Source: Sphingopyxis sp.
GTDB taxonomy: Bacteria; Pseudomonadota; Alphaproteobacteria; Sphingomonadales; Sphingomonadaceae
Assembly (NCBI RefSeq): GCF_016793825.1
Contig: NZ_JAEULM010000044.1
Location: 310,001 to 374,000 of the forward strand
Reading direction: 5' to 3'
DNA: 64,000 nucleotides
Of this stretch, positions 54,277 through 62,738 are shown one piece after another. The notes below the pieces were generated by a model that did no database searches, had not been told where the DNA came from, and worked only from the letters and a program-made list of their open reading frames with translations. The stretch's first letter is position 1; each line of letters begins with the position of its first letter. The translations under genes were made by a program, and so were the position numbers.

Positions 54277-55383
54277 ATGGATCTGAACGCGCTGCTGAAA
54301 CAAAACCGGGGTCGTCGCTCGTTGCTGCAGGCGCTGGGGGTCGCAGCGGTCGGGATCAGCTTTGGCGGGCTTGCAGCCTGCAGCAAGGGCGAAGGCAAGA
54401 AGCTCGCGAACGGCGAGGAAGCCAAGCTCAATTTCTACAACTGGGACACCTATATCGGCGAGACGACGCTCGACGATTTCAAGGCGTCGTCGGGCGTCGA
54501 GGTCACGATGGACCTCTTCGACAGCAACGACACGCTGTTCGCCAAATTCAAGGCCGGCAATCCCGGCTATGACGTGATCGTGCCGTCGAACGACTTCGTC
54601 GAGCGCATGATCCGCGCCGACATGCTGCAGCCGCTCGACCATGCGCAAATCCCGAACATCAAGAATATCGAACCGAGCTTTATCAACGTCGACTACGACC
54701 CCGGCCGAAAGTTCTCGATGCCGTATACCTGGCTGGTCCTTGGCATCGGCTATCGCAAGTCGAAGGTGAAAACGAAGCCCGACAGCTGGAAAGTCCTGTT
54801 CGACAGCCCCGAATATGCCGGCCGTATCGCCTGGTTGTCGGAGGCCGGCGATATGTTCCGCCTTTATGGCAAATATCTTGGCAAATCGGTCAATGCGCTG
54901 ACGCCTGCCGATATCGAGACGATCTCGGCAATGATGATCAAGCAGAAGCCCAATGTGAAGAAATTCCATGAGGACGACGGGCAGGACCTGCTGATGAAAG
55001 GCGACTGCGACGTCGTGCTCGAATATAATGGCGACATCGCGCAGGTGATGACCGAAGACGACGATCTCGACTTCATCGTGCCGAAAGAAGGCAGCCAGTT
55101 CAATTCGGACACGCTCTGCATCCCGAAGGGCGCGCCGCATCCGAAGAACGCGCATGCTTTCATCAACTATATGCTCGATGCGGAAGTCGACAAGAAGATC
55201 ACCGAAACGATCCTGTTCCCGACGCCGAATGCGGCAGCGAAGGCTTTGATGCCCGAAAGCTACAGGAACAACCCCGTGATCTTCCCGCCCGCGGATATCC
55301 TCGCGAAATGCGAATATGCGAAGTTCAACGAAAAGCTGCAACCGCTCTACGAAGAGGCATTCACGAAAGTACGGGCATCGTAG
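54277..55383 (+). CDS. potF: Polyamine ABC transporter substrate-binding protein (Tat lipoprotein)
   Basis: 368 aa from the ATG at 54277 with GGGAGG upstream. The signal has twin Arg (R13-R14 in RGRRSLLQ) and a lipobox GLAAC (C35), so it is probably a Tat-exported lipoprotein. The mature domain has the PotD/PotF opening LNFYNWDTYIGETTLDDF and VIVPSNDFVERMIRADMLQPLD. Binds putrescine or spermidine; specificity is not decidable. First gene of the importer. Confidence 0.88.
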   Translation: MDLNALLKQNRGRRSLLQALGVAAVGISFGGLAACSKGEGKKLANGEEAKLNFYNWDTYIGETTLDDFKASSGVEVTMDLFDSNDTLFAKFKAGNPGYDVIVPSNDFVERMIRADMLQPLDHAQIPNIKNIEPSFINVDYDPGRKFSMPYTWLVLGIGYRKSKVKTKPDSWKVLFDSPEYAGRIAWLSEAGDMFRLYGKYLGKSVNALTPADIETISAMMIKQKPNVKKFHEDDGQDLLMKGDCDVVLEYNGDIAQVMTEDDDLDFIVPKEGSQFNSDTLCIPKGAPHPKNAHAFINYMLDAEVDKKITETILFPTPNAAAKALMPESYRNNPVIFPPADILAKCEYAKFNEKLQPLYEEAFTKVRAS

Positions 55384-55406
55384 CGGCCTAAAGGGGGCAT
55401 CGGGGG

Positions 55407-56312
55407 ATGGCCGAGCAGGACTGGAAGACGAACAAGAGGGTCTTCGCTGCGGTTTCGCTGCCGACCCTGCTTTGGACGATTCTCTTCTTCGCAATCCCGA
55501 TGGCGATCGTCTGGGTTTACAGTTTCGGCCAGAACGCCGGGCTCAATGAAATCGACATCTCGGGAACGCTCGACAATTACAAGCGTGCCACAGAATGGCT
55601 CTACCTCGGTATCTTCGGCAAGAGTTTCGCTGTCGCGGCGCTGGTTACGCTGATCTGTCTGATCGTCGGCTTTCCGGTTGCGATGGCGATCACCTTCGCC
55701 AGCGAGAAATGGCGGCCATGGCTTCTGCTCGGCATCATGTTGCCCTTCTGGACCAACCTGCTCGTTCGCACCTATGCACTGATGATCATCCTCGGGCAGC
55801 AGGGTTATGCGAACAAGGGGCTGGAGGCGCTGTGGGGCGGCGCGAGCTGGATCAAGACGCTCATCGGGCTCCAGCCGCTTCCGACGTGGGAGCCCGCGCA
55901 GCTCCTGTTCAATAACTTCGCCGTCGTCTTCGGGCTCGTCTACGTCCACCTGCCCTTCATGGTGCTCCCTCTTTACGCAGCGCTCGACCGGCTCGATCGC
56001 AGCCTGGTCGAGGCGAGCCTCGACCTCGGCGCCGGCCATTTCCGGACGATCATGCGGATCGTCGTCCCGCTGGCGGCTCCGGGTATCGTCGCCGGCGTGA
56101 TGATCACGCTGATCCCTGCCCTCGGCGCCTATCTCACCCCCGACCTGATGGGCGGGACGGACAGCCAGATGATCGCGAACGTCATCGAACGACAGTTCAA
56201 GAAGGCAAACGACTGGCCCTTTGGCGCAGCGCTCTCCTTCATCCTCATCTATGCGATGTTCATCCTGATCGCGCTGCAATCGATGCGCCGCAAAGTGCCG
56301 GAGCTTCACTGA
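55407..56312 (+). CDS. potH: Polyamine ABC transporter permease (PotB/PotH type)
   Basis: 301 aa with six helices. The EAA loop that contacts the ATPase reads VEASLDLGAGHFRTIMRIVVPLAAPG near residue 202. Pairs with the next permease. Overlaps potI by one base (TGATG). Confidence 0.9.
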   Translation: MAEQDWKTNKRVFAAVSLPTLLWTILFFAIPMAIVWVYSFGQNAGLNEIDISGTLDNYKRATEWLYLGIFGKSFAVAALVTLICLIVGFPVAMAITFASEKWRPWLLLGIMLPFWTNLLVRTYALMIILGQQGYANKGLEALWGGASWIKTLIGLQPLPTWEPAQLLFNNFAVVFGLVYVHLPFMVLPLYAALDRLDRSLVEASLDLGAGHFRTIMRIVVPLAAPGIVAGVMITLIPALGAYLTPDLMGGTDSQMIANVIERQFKKANDWPFGAALSFILIYAMFILIALQSMRRKVPELH

Positions 56313-57154
56313 TGGCGCTCTTAAGCCGAACGCCGCGCGCGCCGCTCGAATACAGCCGGACCCTGTGGATGCGGCTGTGGGTCGGCGCAGTGATGGTCTT
56401 CCTCTATGCGCCGCTGATCGTGTTGATGATCTTCAGTTTCAACGACAGCAAGCGCAACGTCGTGTGGCGCGGCTTCACGATGAAATATTACGACAAGGCG
56501 CTGAACAACGACGTGCTGGTCGAAGCGCTTGTCAATTCGCTGACCATCGCCGCGCTCGCGACGGTCGTCAGCCTGATCCTCGGCGCCATCTCCGCCGTGA
56601 TGCTCTGGCGCTTCCGCTTTCCGCTCAAGGGCGCGGTCGACGGGACGATCTCTTTGCCGATCATCGTCCCCGAAATCTGCATGGGTGTCGCCTTCCTGAT
56701 GTTTTTCGCGAAGGTACAGTGGCCGACGGACCTGATCTGGCCCTTGAACCTCAGCGCGATCACGATCGCCCACATCACTTTCTGTTTCCCCTTCGTCACG
56801 ATGGTGGTGCGGTCACGCCTCGCCAGCTTCAACCGAGAGCAGGAGGAGGCCGCGAAGGATCTCGGCGCCGGCGAATGGCAGATGTTCCGTGACGTGTTGA
56901 TCCCGCACATGAAGCCCGCGCTCATCGCCGGTGCGCTGCTGTCCTTCACGCTCAGCCTCGACGATTTCGTCATCACCTATTTCACCAGTGGCCCCGACAC
57001 GGTCACCTTCCCGGTGAAAGTCTATTCCATGCTCCGTTTCTCGGTCACGCCGGAGGTCAACGCCGCCTCGACCATCCTGATCATCCTCACCATCGTTTTG
57101 ACCGCCATCGCGCTGAAGCTTCAGGGCGTGAAGGCCATCGCGGAAACCCACTGA
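56312..57154 (+). CDS. potI: Polyamine ABC transporter permease (PotC/PotI type)
   Basis: 280 aa with six helices. EAA loop EEAAKDLGAGEWQMFRDVLIPHMKPA near residue 175, followed by the TSGPDTVTFPVKVYSMLRFSV stretch typical of PotC/PotI. Two bp separate it from the ATPase gene. Confidence 0.9.
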   Translation: MALLSRTPRAPLEYSRTLWMRLWVGAVMVFLYAPLIVLMIFSFNDSKRNVVWRGFTMKYYDKALNNDVLVEALVNSLTIAALATVVSLILGAISAVMLWRFRFPLKGAVDGTISLPIIVPEICMGVAFLMFFAKVQWPTDLIWPLNLSAITIAHITFCFPFVTMVVRSRLASFNREQEEAAKDLGAGEWQMFRDVLIPHMKPALIAGALLSFTLSLDDFVITYFTSGPDTVTFPVKVYSMLRFSVTPEVNAASTILIILTIVLTAIALKLQGVKAIAETH

Positions 57155-57156
57155 CC

Positions 57157-58290
57157 ATGACCGACGCGCCCAAGAAACCGATCATCCAGATCCAGAACGT
57201 GACCAAGCGCTTCGGCAAGGTTGCGGCGGTCGACAATGTCAGCCTCGACATTCTGGCCGGAGAGTTCTTTGTCCTGCTGGGGCCTTCGGGGTGCGGCAAG
57301 ACCACCTTGCTCAGGATGATCGCGGGGTTCGAGCTGCCAACCGAAGGGACGATCCTGATCGACGGGCAGGATATGGCGGGCATTCCCCCAAACAAGCGGC
57401 CAGTGAACATGGTGTTCCAGAGCTATGCCGTCTTCCCGCACATGAGCGTCGCCGACAATGTCGCCTATGGCCTGAAAATCGCCGGCGTGCGTGGTGGTGA
57501 GGTCAAGGATCGCGTTGCCGAGGCACTGGAGCTGGTCAAGCTGGGCGGGTTCGAGGACCGGATGCCCGACCAGATGTCGGGCGGTCAGCGCCAGCGCGTC
57601 GCACTTGCGCGCAGCCTGATCATGCGGCCGAAGGTGTTGCTGCTCGACGAACCGCTGTCGGCGCTCGATGCAAAGCTGCGCGCGCAGATGCAGTTCGAAC
57701 TGGCGGACCTGCAGGATCAGGTCGGGATCACCTTCGTCACGGTCACCCACGATCAGGACGAAGCGCTGTCGATGGCCAGCCGCATCGCCGTGATCAACAA
57801 GGGCGACGTGTCCCAGCTCGCGACCCCGTCGGACCTGTACGAATATCCGGCGAACCGCTTCGTCGCCGACTTCGTCGGATCGGTGAACATCTTTGAGGGC
57901 AAGCTGACGCTGGACGAGCCCGACAAGGCGGCGGTCGACTGTGCCGGGTTGGGCAAGGTCTATCTGAATCACGGAGTCACCGGCCCGCACGGCGCCGATG
58001 TCTGGGTCGCGCTGCGGCCCGAGAAGATCTATCTGCACGTCCCCGGCGAAGGCAAGGCGGTCAGGGCCGCGGCGCAGGACGCGCCCGAGGGGTATAATTT
58101 CGCGCGCGGCAAGATCAAAGGCATGAGCTATCTGGGCGACATCACCCTGTTCGAGATCGAGCTGGAATCGGGTGCGCGAATCCGCGTATCGCGCCCCAAC
58201 CTGTCACGCCACGACCAGGAGGATTTCACCTGGGACGACAAGGTCAGCATGCACTGGCGCGCGGACAGCCCGGTCGTGCTGCTGAGCTGA
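57157..58290 (+). CDS. potG: Polyamine ABC transporter ATP-binding protein (PotA/PotG)
   Basis: 377 aa. Walker A GPSGCGKTTLLRM, signature MSGGQRQRVALARSL, Walker B VLLLDEPLSALD and H-loop VTVTHDQDEA, followed by a C-terminal TOBE regulatory domain from about 280. It powers uptake through PotH/PotI. Order potF-H-I-G is usual for a putrescine importer. Confidence 0.92.
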   Translation: MTDAPKKPIIQIQNVTKRFGKVAAVDNVSLDILAGEFFVLLGPSGCGKTTLLRMIAGFELPTEGTILIDGQDMAGIPPNKRPVNMVFQSYAVFPHMSVADNVAYGLKIAGVRGGEVKDRVAEALELVKLGGFEDRMPDQMSGGQRQRVALARSLIMRPKVLLLDEPLSALDAKLRAQMQFELADLQDQVGITFVTVTHDQDEALSMASRIAVINKGDVSQLATPSDLYEYPANRFVADFVGSVNIFEGKLTLDEPDKAAVDCAGLGKVYLNHGVTGPHGADVWVALRPEKIYLHVPGEGKAVRAAAQDAPEGYNFARGKIKGMSYLGDITLFEIELESGARIRVSRPNLSRHDQEDFTWDDKVSMHWRADSPVVLLS

Positions 58291-58300
58291 AACTCAAGCG

Positions 58301-58328
58301 CGTCATCCCGGCCTTCGCCGGGGTGACG
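58301..58328. repeat. CGTCATCCCGGC intergenic palindrome
   Basis: A 12-bp stem with one wobble (CGTCATCCCGGC / GCCGGGGTGACG) and a CTTC loop, between the convergent potG and DUF808 genes. It is of the kind dispersed through alphaproteobacterial intergenic space and may also act as a terminator. A degenerate copy is at 11089. Confidence 0.65.
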
Positions 58329-58338
58329 GATATGAGTA

Positions 58339-59277
58339 TCAGTGCGCCGCCTTCTTGCCCGGCAGGAAATGCAACAGACCGACGATCACGCCGCCGAGCA
58401 GCAGCCCGAACACGCCTGCACCCGCCGCTGCGATCAGCCACTCCCACAGCCCCGCCAGCGGCAACCCGCCACCGACCCGATGCGCAAGATCGTGAAGGCC
58501 GTGGCCAAGCCCACCGATATGATATTCGTCCAGCCCGTGCAGAACGATCTGCCCGCCGACCCACAGCATCGCGGCCGTTCCGACGATCGCGAGCGCTCCG
58601 AGCAACTTCGGCATGAAATCGACAAGGCCGCGCCCGATCGCACGGCGTAGCTTGTTCCCCTCTTTCGCCATATGCAGGCCGATGTCGTCCATCTTCACGA
58701 TCAGCCCGACGACGCCGTAGACCGCAACGGTGATAAGGACCGCGACCAGCGCGAGCGTTGCCCCGCGCATCACCAGATGTTCGTCGAGAACTTCGTTGAG
58801 CGCGATCACCATGATCTCGGCCGACAGGATGAAATCCGTACGAACGGCGCCCTTCACCATGGCCTCTTCGTGATTCTTGTCGGCCACGATCTCGGCGTCC
58901 TCGGCGAGGCTCGTCTTGTCTTCCTGCAGCGAGTGCAGGACCTTTTCGGCCCCTTCGAAACAAAGATAGGCACCGCCCAGCATCAACAGGGGCGTGATCG
59001 CCCAGGGCAGGAAGGTCGACAGCAAAAGCAATGCCGGCAGGATCAGCACCAGCTTGTTGAACAGCGACCCCTTCGTGATCCGCCAGATGATCGGCAATTC
59101 GCGATCGGGCGTGAAGCCGGTCACATAGCGCGGCGTGACCGCGGTATCGTCGACCACCACGCCCGCCGCCTTGACGCCTGCCTTCGACGCGGCGGCGCCG
59201 ATATCATCGATGCTCGCCGCCGCGACCTTGGCGATCGTGGCAATATCGTCGAGCAGGGCAAAAAGGCCGGAGGGCAT
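58339..59277 (-). CDS. DUF808/YedI-family membrane protein
   Basis: 312 aa from the ATG at 59277 (the longer frame to 59352 overlaps the SpuC-like gene). Begins PSGLFALLDDIATIAKVAAASIDD, the YedI signature. At least six hydrophobic segments; motifs FEGAEKVLH and TDFILSAEIMVIALNE are conserved in the family. Function unknown; proposed to be a transporter. Follows the SpuC-like gene by 19 bp. Confidence 0.86.
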   Translation of the reverse strand: MPSGLFALLDDIATIAKVAAASIDDIGAAASKAGVKAAGVVVDDTAVTPRYVTGFTPDRELPIIWRITKGSLFNKLVLILPALLLLSTFLPWAITPLLMLGGAYLCFEGAEKVLHSLQEDKTSLAEDAEIVADKNHEEAMVKGAVRTDFILSAEIMVIALNEVLDEHLVMRGATLALVAVLITVAVYGVVGLIVKMDDIGLHMAKEGNKLRRAIGRGLVDFMPKLLGALAIVGTAAMLWVGGQIVLHGLDEYHIGGLGHGLHDLAHRVGGGLPLAGLWEWLIAAAGAGVFGLLLGGVIVGLLHFLPGKKAAH

Positions 59278-59296
59278 GAGGTTTGGGCTTCCTTTC

Positions 59297-60670
59297 TCAG
59301 AGAGCGCGGAGTTTCGGTTCGATCTCATCGAGCGATTTGCGGATGATGGCAACCATGTCGTCGATCTGTTCGGTCGTGATGACCAGCGGCGGGCACATCA
59401 CCAGGCTGTCGCGAATGCCGCGCACCATCAGGCCGTTGGCGATGCAGGCGTCGCGTGCCATCGGCCCCGCGGTTCCCTCCGCGCCGCCAAAGCGCGCGCG
59501 CGTCGTCTTGTCGGCGACGATCTCTACCGCGCCGAGCAGTCCGACCGACCGCGTCTCACCGACGAGCGGATGATCGTCGAGCGACGCCAGCGCGCTGGCA
59601 AGATGCGGGCCGGTGATGTTCCCCGTGCGCTCGACAAGCCCTTCGCGTTCGATGATCTCGATATTCTTGAGCGCGACCGCCGCTGCGACCGGGTGCCCCG
59701 AATAGGTGAAGCCATGCACGAAATCGCCGCCGGTCTTGAGCACATCGACAACATGCGTCGCAACCGCGGTGGCGGATATCGGGAGATAGCCCGACGACAG
59801 CCCCTTCGCCATCGGCATCAGATCGGGCGTAAAGCCCATGGTTTCATGCCCCCACATCTTGCCCGTCCGTCCGAAACCGCAGATGACTTCGTCGGCGACG
59901 ATCAGCAGGCCATATTTGCGCGCCACCGCCTCGACCTTCCGCCAATAGCCCTTGGGCGGAATGATCACACCGCCGGCACCCTGCACCGGTTCGCCGATGA
60001 AGGCCGCGCAATTTTCGGGACCAACCTCGAGAATTTTGTCCTCGATCGCCTGAACGCAAGCGTCACAGAATTCTTCGTCGCTCATCCCCTGCGCTTCGTT
60101 GAAGGCATAGGGCTGTCGAACATGTTCGACGCCGGGAATCGGCAGATCGCCCTGCGCGTGCATCGCTTTCATCCCGCCAAGCGAAACGCCGGCGACGGTC
60201 GAACCATGATAGGCATTCCACCGACTGATGAAGACAGTGCGCCTGGGCTCTCCCTTCAGCTTCCAATAGTGGCGCACCATGCGAAAGACCGTGTCATTCG
60301 CTTCGCTGCCCGATGCATTGAAAAAGATATGCGGCAGGCGATTTCCGGTCAGGCTGGCGATCTTCGCCGCAAGCGTGACCGTCGGCGGCGTCGCGGTCTT
60401 GAAAAAGGTGTTGTAGAAAGGCAGCTCGCGCATCTGCGCCGCGGCGGCCTCAACCAGTTCCTCCCGGCCATAGCCCACGTTGACGCACCACAGGCCGGCC
60501 ATGCCGTCGAGAATGCGATGACCGTCGCCATCGTGGATATAGCAGCCCTCGGCATGGGTGATGATCCGGCTGCCACCCAGCGTTTCGATTTCGGCCCAAT
60601 CGGCCTGCGCGGGAAGATGATGCGCGACGTCGAGACGGCGCAGTTCGGCGATGTCGTGATTGCGAGGCAT
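59297..60670 (-). CDS. spuC: Putrescine--pyruvate aminotransferase (SpuC-like)
   Basis: 457 aa from the ATG at 60670, which has AGGAG upstream. A class III enzyme with NASGSEANDTVFRMVRHYWK, AYHGSTVAGVSLGGM, ADEVICGFGRTG and the PLP Lys in MAKGLSSGYLP. Motifs and length match SpuC, which converts putrescine to 4-aminobutyraldehyde with pyruvate. This gives a second, non-glutamylated route for putrescine. Its leader contains an inverted repeat overlapping the ribosome binding site. Confidence 0.86.
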   Translation of the reverse strand: MPRNHDIAELRRLDVAHHLPAQADWAEIETLGGSRIITHAEGCYIHDGDGHRILDGMAGLWCVNVGYGREELVEAAAAQMRELPFYNTFFKTATPPTVTLAAKIASLTGNRLPHIFFNASGSEANDTVFRMVRHYWKLKGEPRRTVFISRWNAYHGSTVAGVSLGGMKAMHAQGDLPIPGVEHVRQPYAFNEAQGMSDEEFCDACVQAIEDKILEVGPENCAAFIGEPVQGAGGVIIPPKGYWRKVEAVARKYGLLIVADEVICGFGRTGKMWGHETMGFTPDLMPMAKGLSSGYLPISATAVATHVVDVLKTGGDFVHGFTYSGHPVAAAVALKNIEIIEREGLVERTGNITGPHLASALASLDDHPLVGETRSVGLLGAVEIVADKTTRARFGGAEGTAGPMARDACIANGLMVRGIRDSLVMCPPLVITTEQIDDMVAIIRKSLDEIEPKLRAL

Positions 60671-60679
60671 GTCTGAACT

Positions 60680-60801
60680 CCTGAATTCCATGATCCGTTT
60701 GCATCGAGCGAAGCCGAAAAATCCCTCGACCCTTCCGCTGCGACGATGGGGTCCCGACGGCGTTCTGCACGACCGAACGGGACCGGGCCCTGGAATTCAG
60801 G
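60680..60801 (-). promoter_or_regulatory. Inverted repeat in the spuC leader masking the Shine-Dalgarno
   Basis: On the minus strand CCTGAATTCCA (60801-60791) is the exact complement of TGGAATTCAGG (60690-60680). The second arm overlaps the AGGAG ribosome binding site at 60682-60678, 8 nt before the ATG. The arms are 100 nt apart. If transcribed together they could pair and hide the site. Confidence 0.5.
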
Positions 60802-60852
60802 GTGAGAAACAGAGCCGCGCGAGATAGCGGTCGTAGCGGGTCACGCGGCAGT

Positions 60853-61593
60853 TCATAACGCCCCTCGTAGCGCCCGCCCCAGAAGCTGGAAATAGGCCTT
60901 GCTCTGATCGTTGCCATCGGTCGCCCATTCGGGGTGCCACTGTACGGCGAGCAAGGGGGCGCCGTTGGGGCGGGCGCTATATGCCTCGATCAGTCCGTCG
61001 GGCGCCCGCGCCTCGACGGCCAGCCCTTGGGCCAATGTCCCGATCCCCTGATAATGAACCGAGTTTACATCCAGCGAAGGCAGATCATAGGCCGAAGCGA
61101 GCAACCCACCCGCGACCAGATCGACCTTGTGACGATGATCGAACATTGCATCGAACGCTACGCCGTCAGGCGCATGATGGTGCAGCAGATGTTCGCTTGC
61201 CGACGTATCGCGCCGCAACGTGCCGCCGAGCGCAACGTTGATTTCCTGAAAGCCGCGGCAGATGCCAAACAGCGGTCGCTGCGAGGCGATCACCGCTTCG
61301 ACAAGATCCAGCATCATCCGGTCGCGGTCGGGATCGAAGGGCCCCTCGCCCTCCGATCCGTCGCCATAGAGCGCCGGTTCGACATTCGACGGCGTCCCGG
61401 TCAGCAATACACCGTCGAGCCGCTCCACCACCTCGCCCGCCTGCATGAAATCGGGCAACGACGGAATGATCAGCGCGGCGCAATCGGCGTGGCGCATCGC
61501 CGCCGTCGCGTACCGGTTGATGACCGTCTGCGCGATTTCGGTGCCGACGGTACGATTGCACGCGATGATGCCAAGGACGGGGCGCGAAGACAT
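60853..61593 (-). CDS. puuD: Gamma-glutamyl-gamma-aminobutyrate hydrolase (PuuD-like)
   Basis: 246-aa class I glutamine amidotransferase-fold hydrolase. The nucleophile is C112 in FGICRGFQEINV, with H220 and E222 in WHPEW completing the triad. It removes the glutamyl group from gamma-glutamyl-4-aminobutyrate to give GABA, completing the Puu route. On the minus strand downstream of glk, 42 bp apart. Confidence 0.88.
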   Translation of the reverse strand: MSSRPVLGIIACNRTVGTEIAQTVINRYATAAMRHADCAALIIPSLPDFMQAGEVVERLDGVLLTGTPSNVEPALYGDGSEGEGPFDPDRDRMMLDLVEAVIASQRPLFGICRGFQEINVALGGTLRRDTSASEHLLHHHAPDGVAFDAMFDHRHKVDLVAGGLLASAYDLPSLDVNSVHYQGIGTLAQGLAVEARAPDGLIEAYSARPNGAPLLAVQWHPEWATDGNDQSKAYFQLLGRALRGAL

Positions 61594-61635
61594 GCCCCTT
61601 GCTGCCGACTTTAGCGTCGTGGCGCCAGCGGAATT

Positions 61636-62607
61636 TTAGGCATGCCGGCGTGCGAACGCCGCCGCGGCACCAAACAGTCCGGGTTGCGGATGGGTGATGA
61701 GCTTGACCGGAATTGCCGCCATGAAATTCTCGAACCGGCCCTTTTCCACGAAACGTTCCGGGAATCCCGATCTTGCCAGGCTGTCACGAATGCGCAGACC
61801 GAGGCCCCCGGCGATCACGACACCGCTTGCACCCTGTGCCAGCGCCACATCGCCCGCGACGCTCCCGAGCGAGAGGCAAAAGCGGTCTACCGCCGCCGCG
61901 GCGAGGCTATCGCTGCCCGACATGCCCCGCCCCCATATCTCGCGATCGTCGAGCGGGGTGATCGCGCGGCCTTCGATGCTCGCCAGCGTCTCGTAGATGT
62001 CGACGATCCCCGGCCCCGACACGATCCGTTCGGCCGAAACGCGGCGATGGCGTTTGCGAAGGCGAGCGAGGATCGCATCCTCGATACTGTCGAGCGGCGC
62101 GAAATCGATATGGCCGCCCTCCGTCGCCTGGACGTGATAATCATCGCCATCGCGCCGGATATACGCGACGCCGAGCCCTGTACCCGGGCCGATGACGCTG
62201 ATCGTGCCGGTCGTGGGAAGTGGCGTTTCGGGACCAGTCAGGCGTTCAAAATGGCATTCGCCCGCCTGTGCGACAGCATGTCCGACCGCTTCGAAATCAT
62301 TGACCAGCACAAAGCGGTCCACGTTCAGTTTCTCACCGATCAGTGCCGGCCGAATGATCCAGGGGTTGTTGGTGAAGCGGATGACCTCACCGCGCGTTGG
62401 CCCCGCGATCGCAATCGCAACAGCGCGCGGCAGCACCCCGCCCTGCCGGTGTTCAAAATCCTGCCAGGCCGTCTGGAAACTCGCATGGTCGCTGGTATGC
62501 AGCGTCGTCGCATCGCCGAGCGAAACGACACGGCCGCCCTCGATACCGGCAAGCGCAAAGCGCGCGTGTGTGCCGCCGATATCAACCGTGACGATCTGTT
62601 CGCTCAT
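61636..62607 (-). CDS. glk: Glucokinase
   Basis: 323 aa from the ATG at 62607 with GGAGGAGAG upstream. The Glk family opening is VTVDIGGTHARFALAGIEGG; ATP-phosphate and substrate motifs GPGTGLGVAYI, EGGHIDFAP and ERIVSGPGIVDIYE are visible. It phosphorylates glucose at C6. Its presence next to polyamine genes has no obvious metabolic link. Divergent from a methyltransferase gene; the spacer carries a perfect palindrome. Confidence 0.9.
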   Translation of the reverse strand: MSEQIVTVDIGGTHARFALAGIEGGRVVSLGDATTLHTSDHASFQTAWQDFEHRQGGVLPRAVAIAIAGPTRGEVIRFTNNPWIIRPALIGEKLNVDRFVLVNDFEAVGHAVAQAGECHFERLTGPETPLPTTGTISVIGPGTGLGVAYIRRDGDDYHVQATEGGHIDFAPLDSIEDAILARLRKRHRRVSAERIVSGPGIVDIYETLASIEGRAITPLDDREIWGRGMSGSDSLAAAAVDRFCLSLGSVAGDVALAQGASGVVIAGGLGLRIRDSLARSGFPERFVEKGRFENFMAAIPVKLITHPQPGLFGAAAAFARRHA

Positions 62608-62676
62608 GCCTCTCTCCTCCCGGCCCTGATACGGGATCGGCGTCAGATGTCGCACCCCCGCGAGCGATGCAACAAG

Positions 62677-62688
62677 GCATAGCTATGC
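62677..62688. promoter_or_regulatory. Perfect 12-bp palindrome in the glk/methyltransferase spacer
   Basis: GCATAGCTATGC is fully self-complementary and lies 70 bp before the glk start and 51 bp before the methyltransferase start. A second short palindrome, CTACT-TGCG-AGTAG, is at 62702-62715. Both are operator-like. Confidence 0.4.
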
Positions 62689-62738
62689 GCGGCGATTTGG
62701 TCTACTTGCGAGTAGTTCTCAATAATGGAGTCACCCCG

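Noticed and set aside
60671..60852. A possible small gene in the gap between puuD and spuC.
   Set aside because: Only shadow frames without ribosome sites occur; the gap is explained by the spuC leader.
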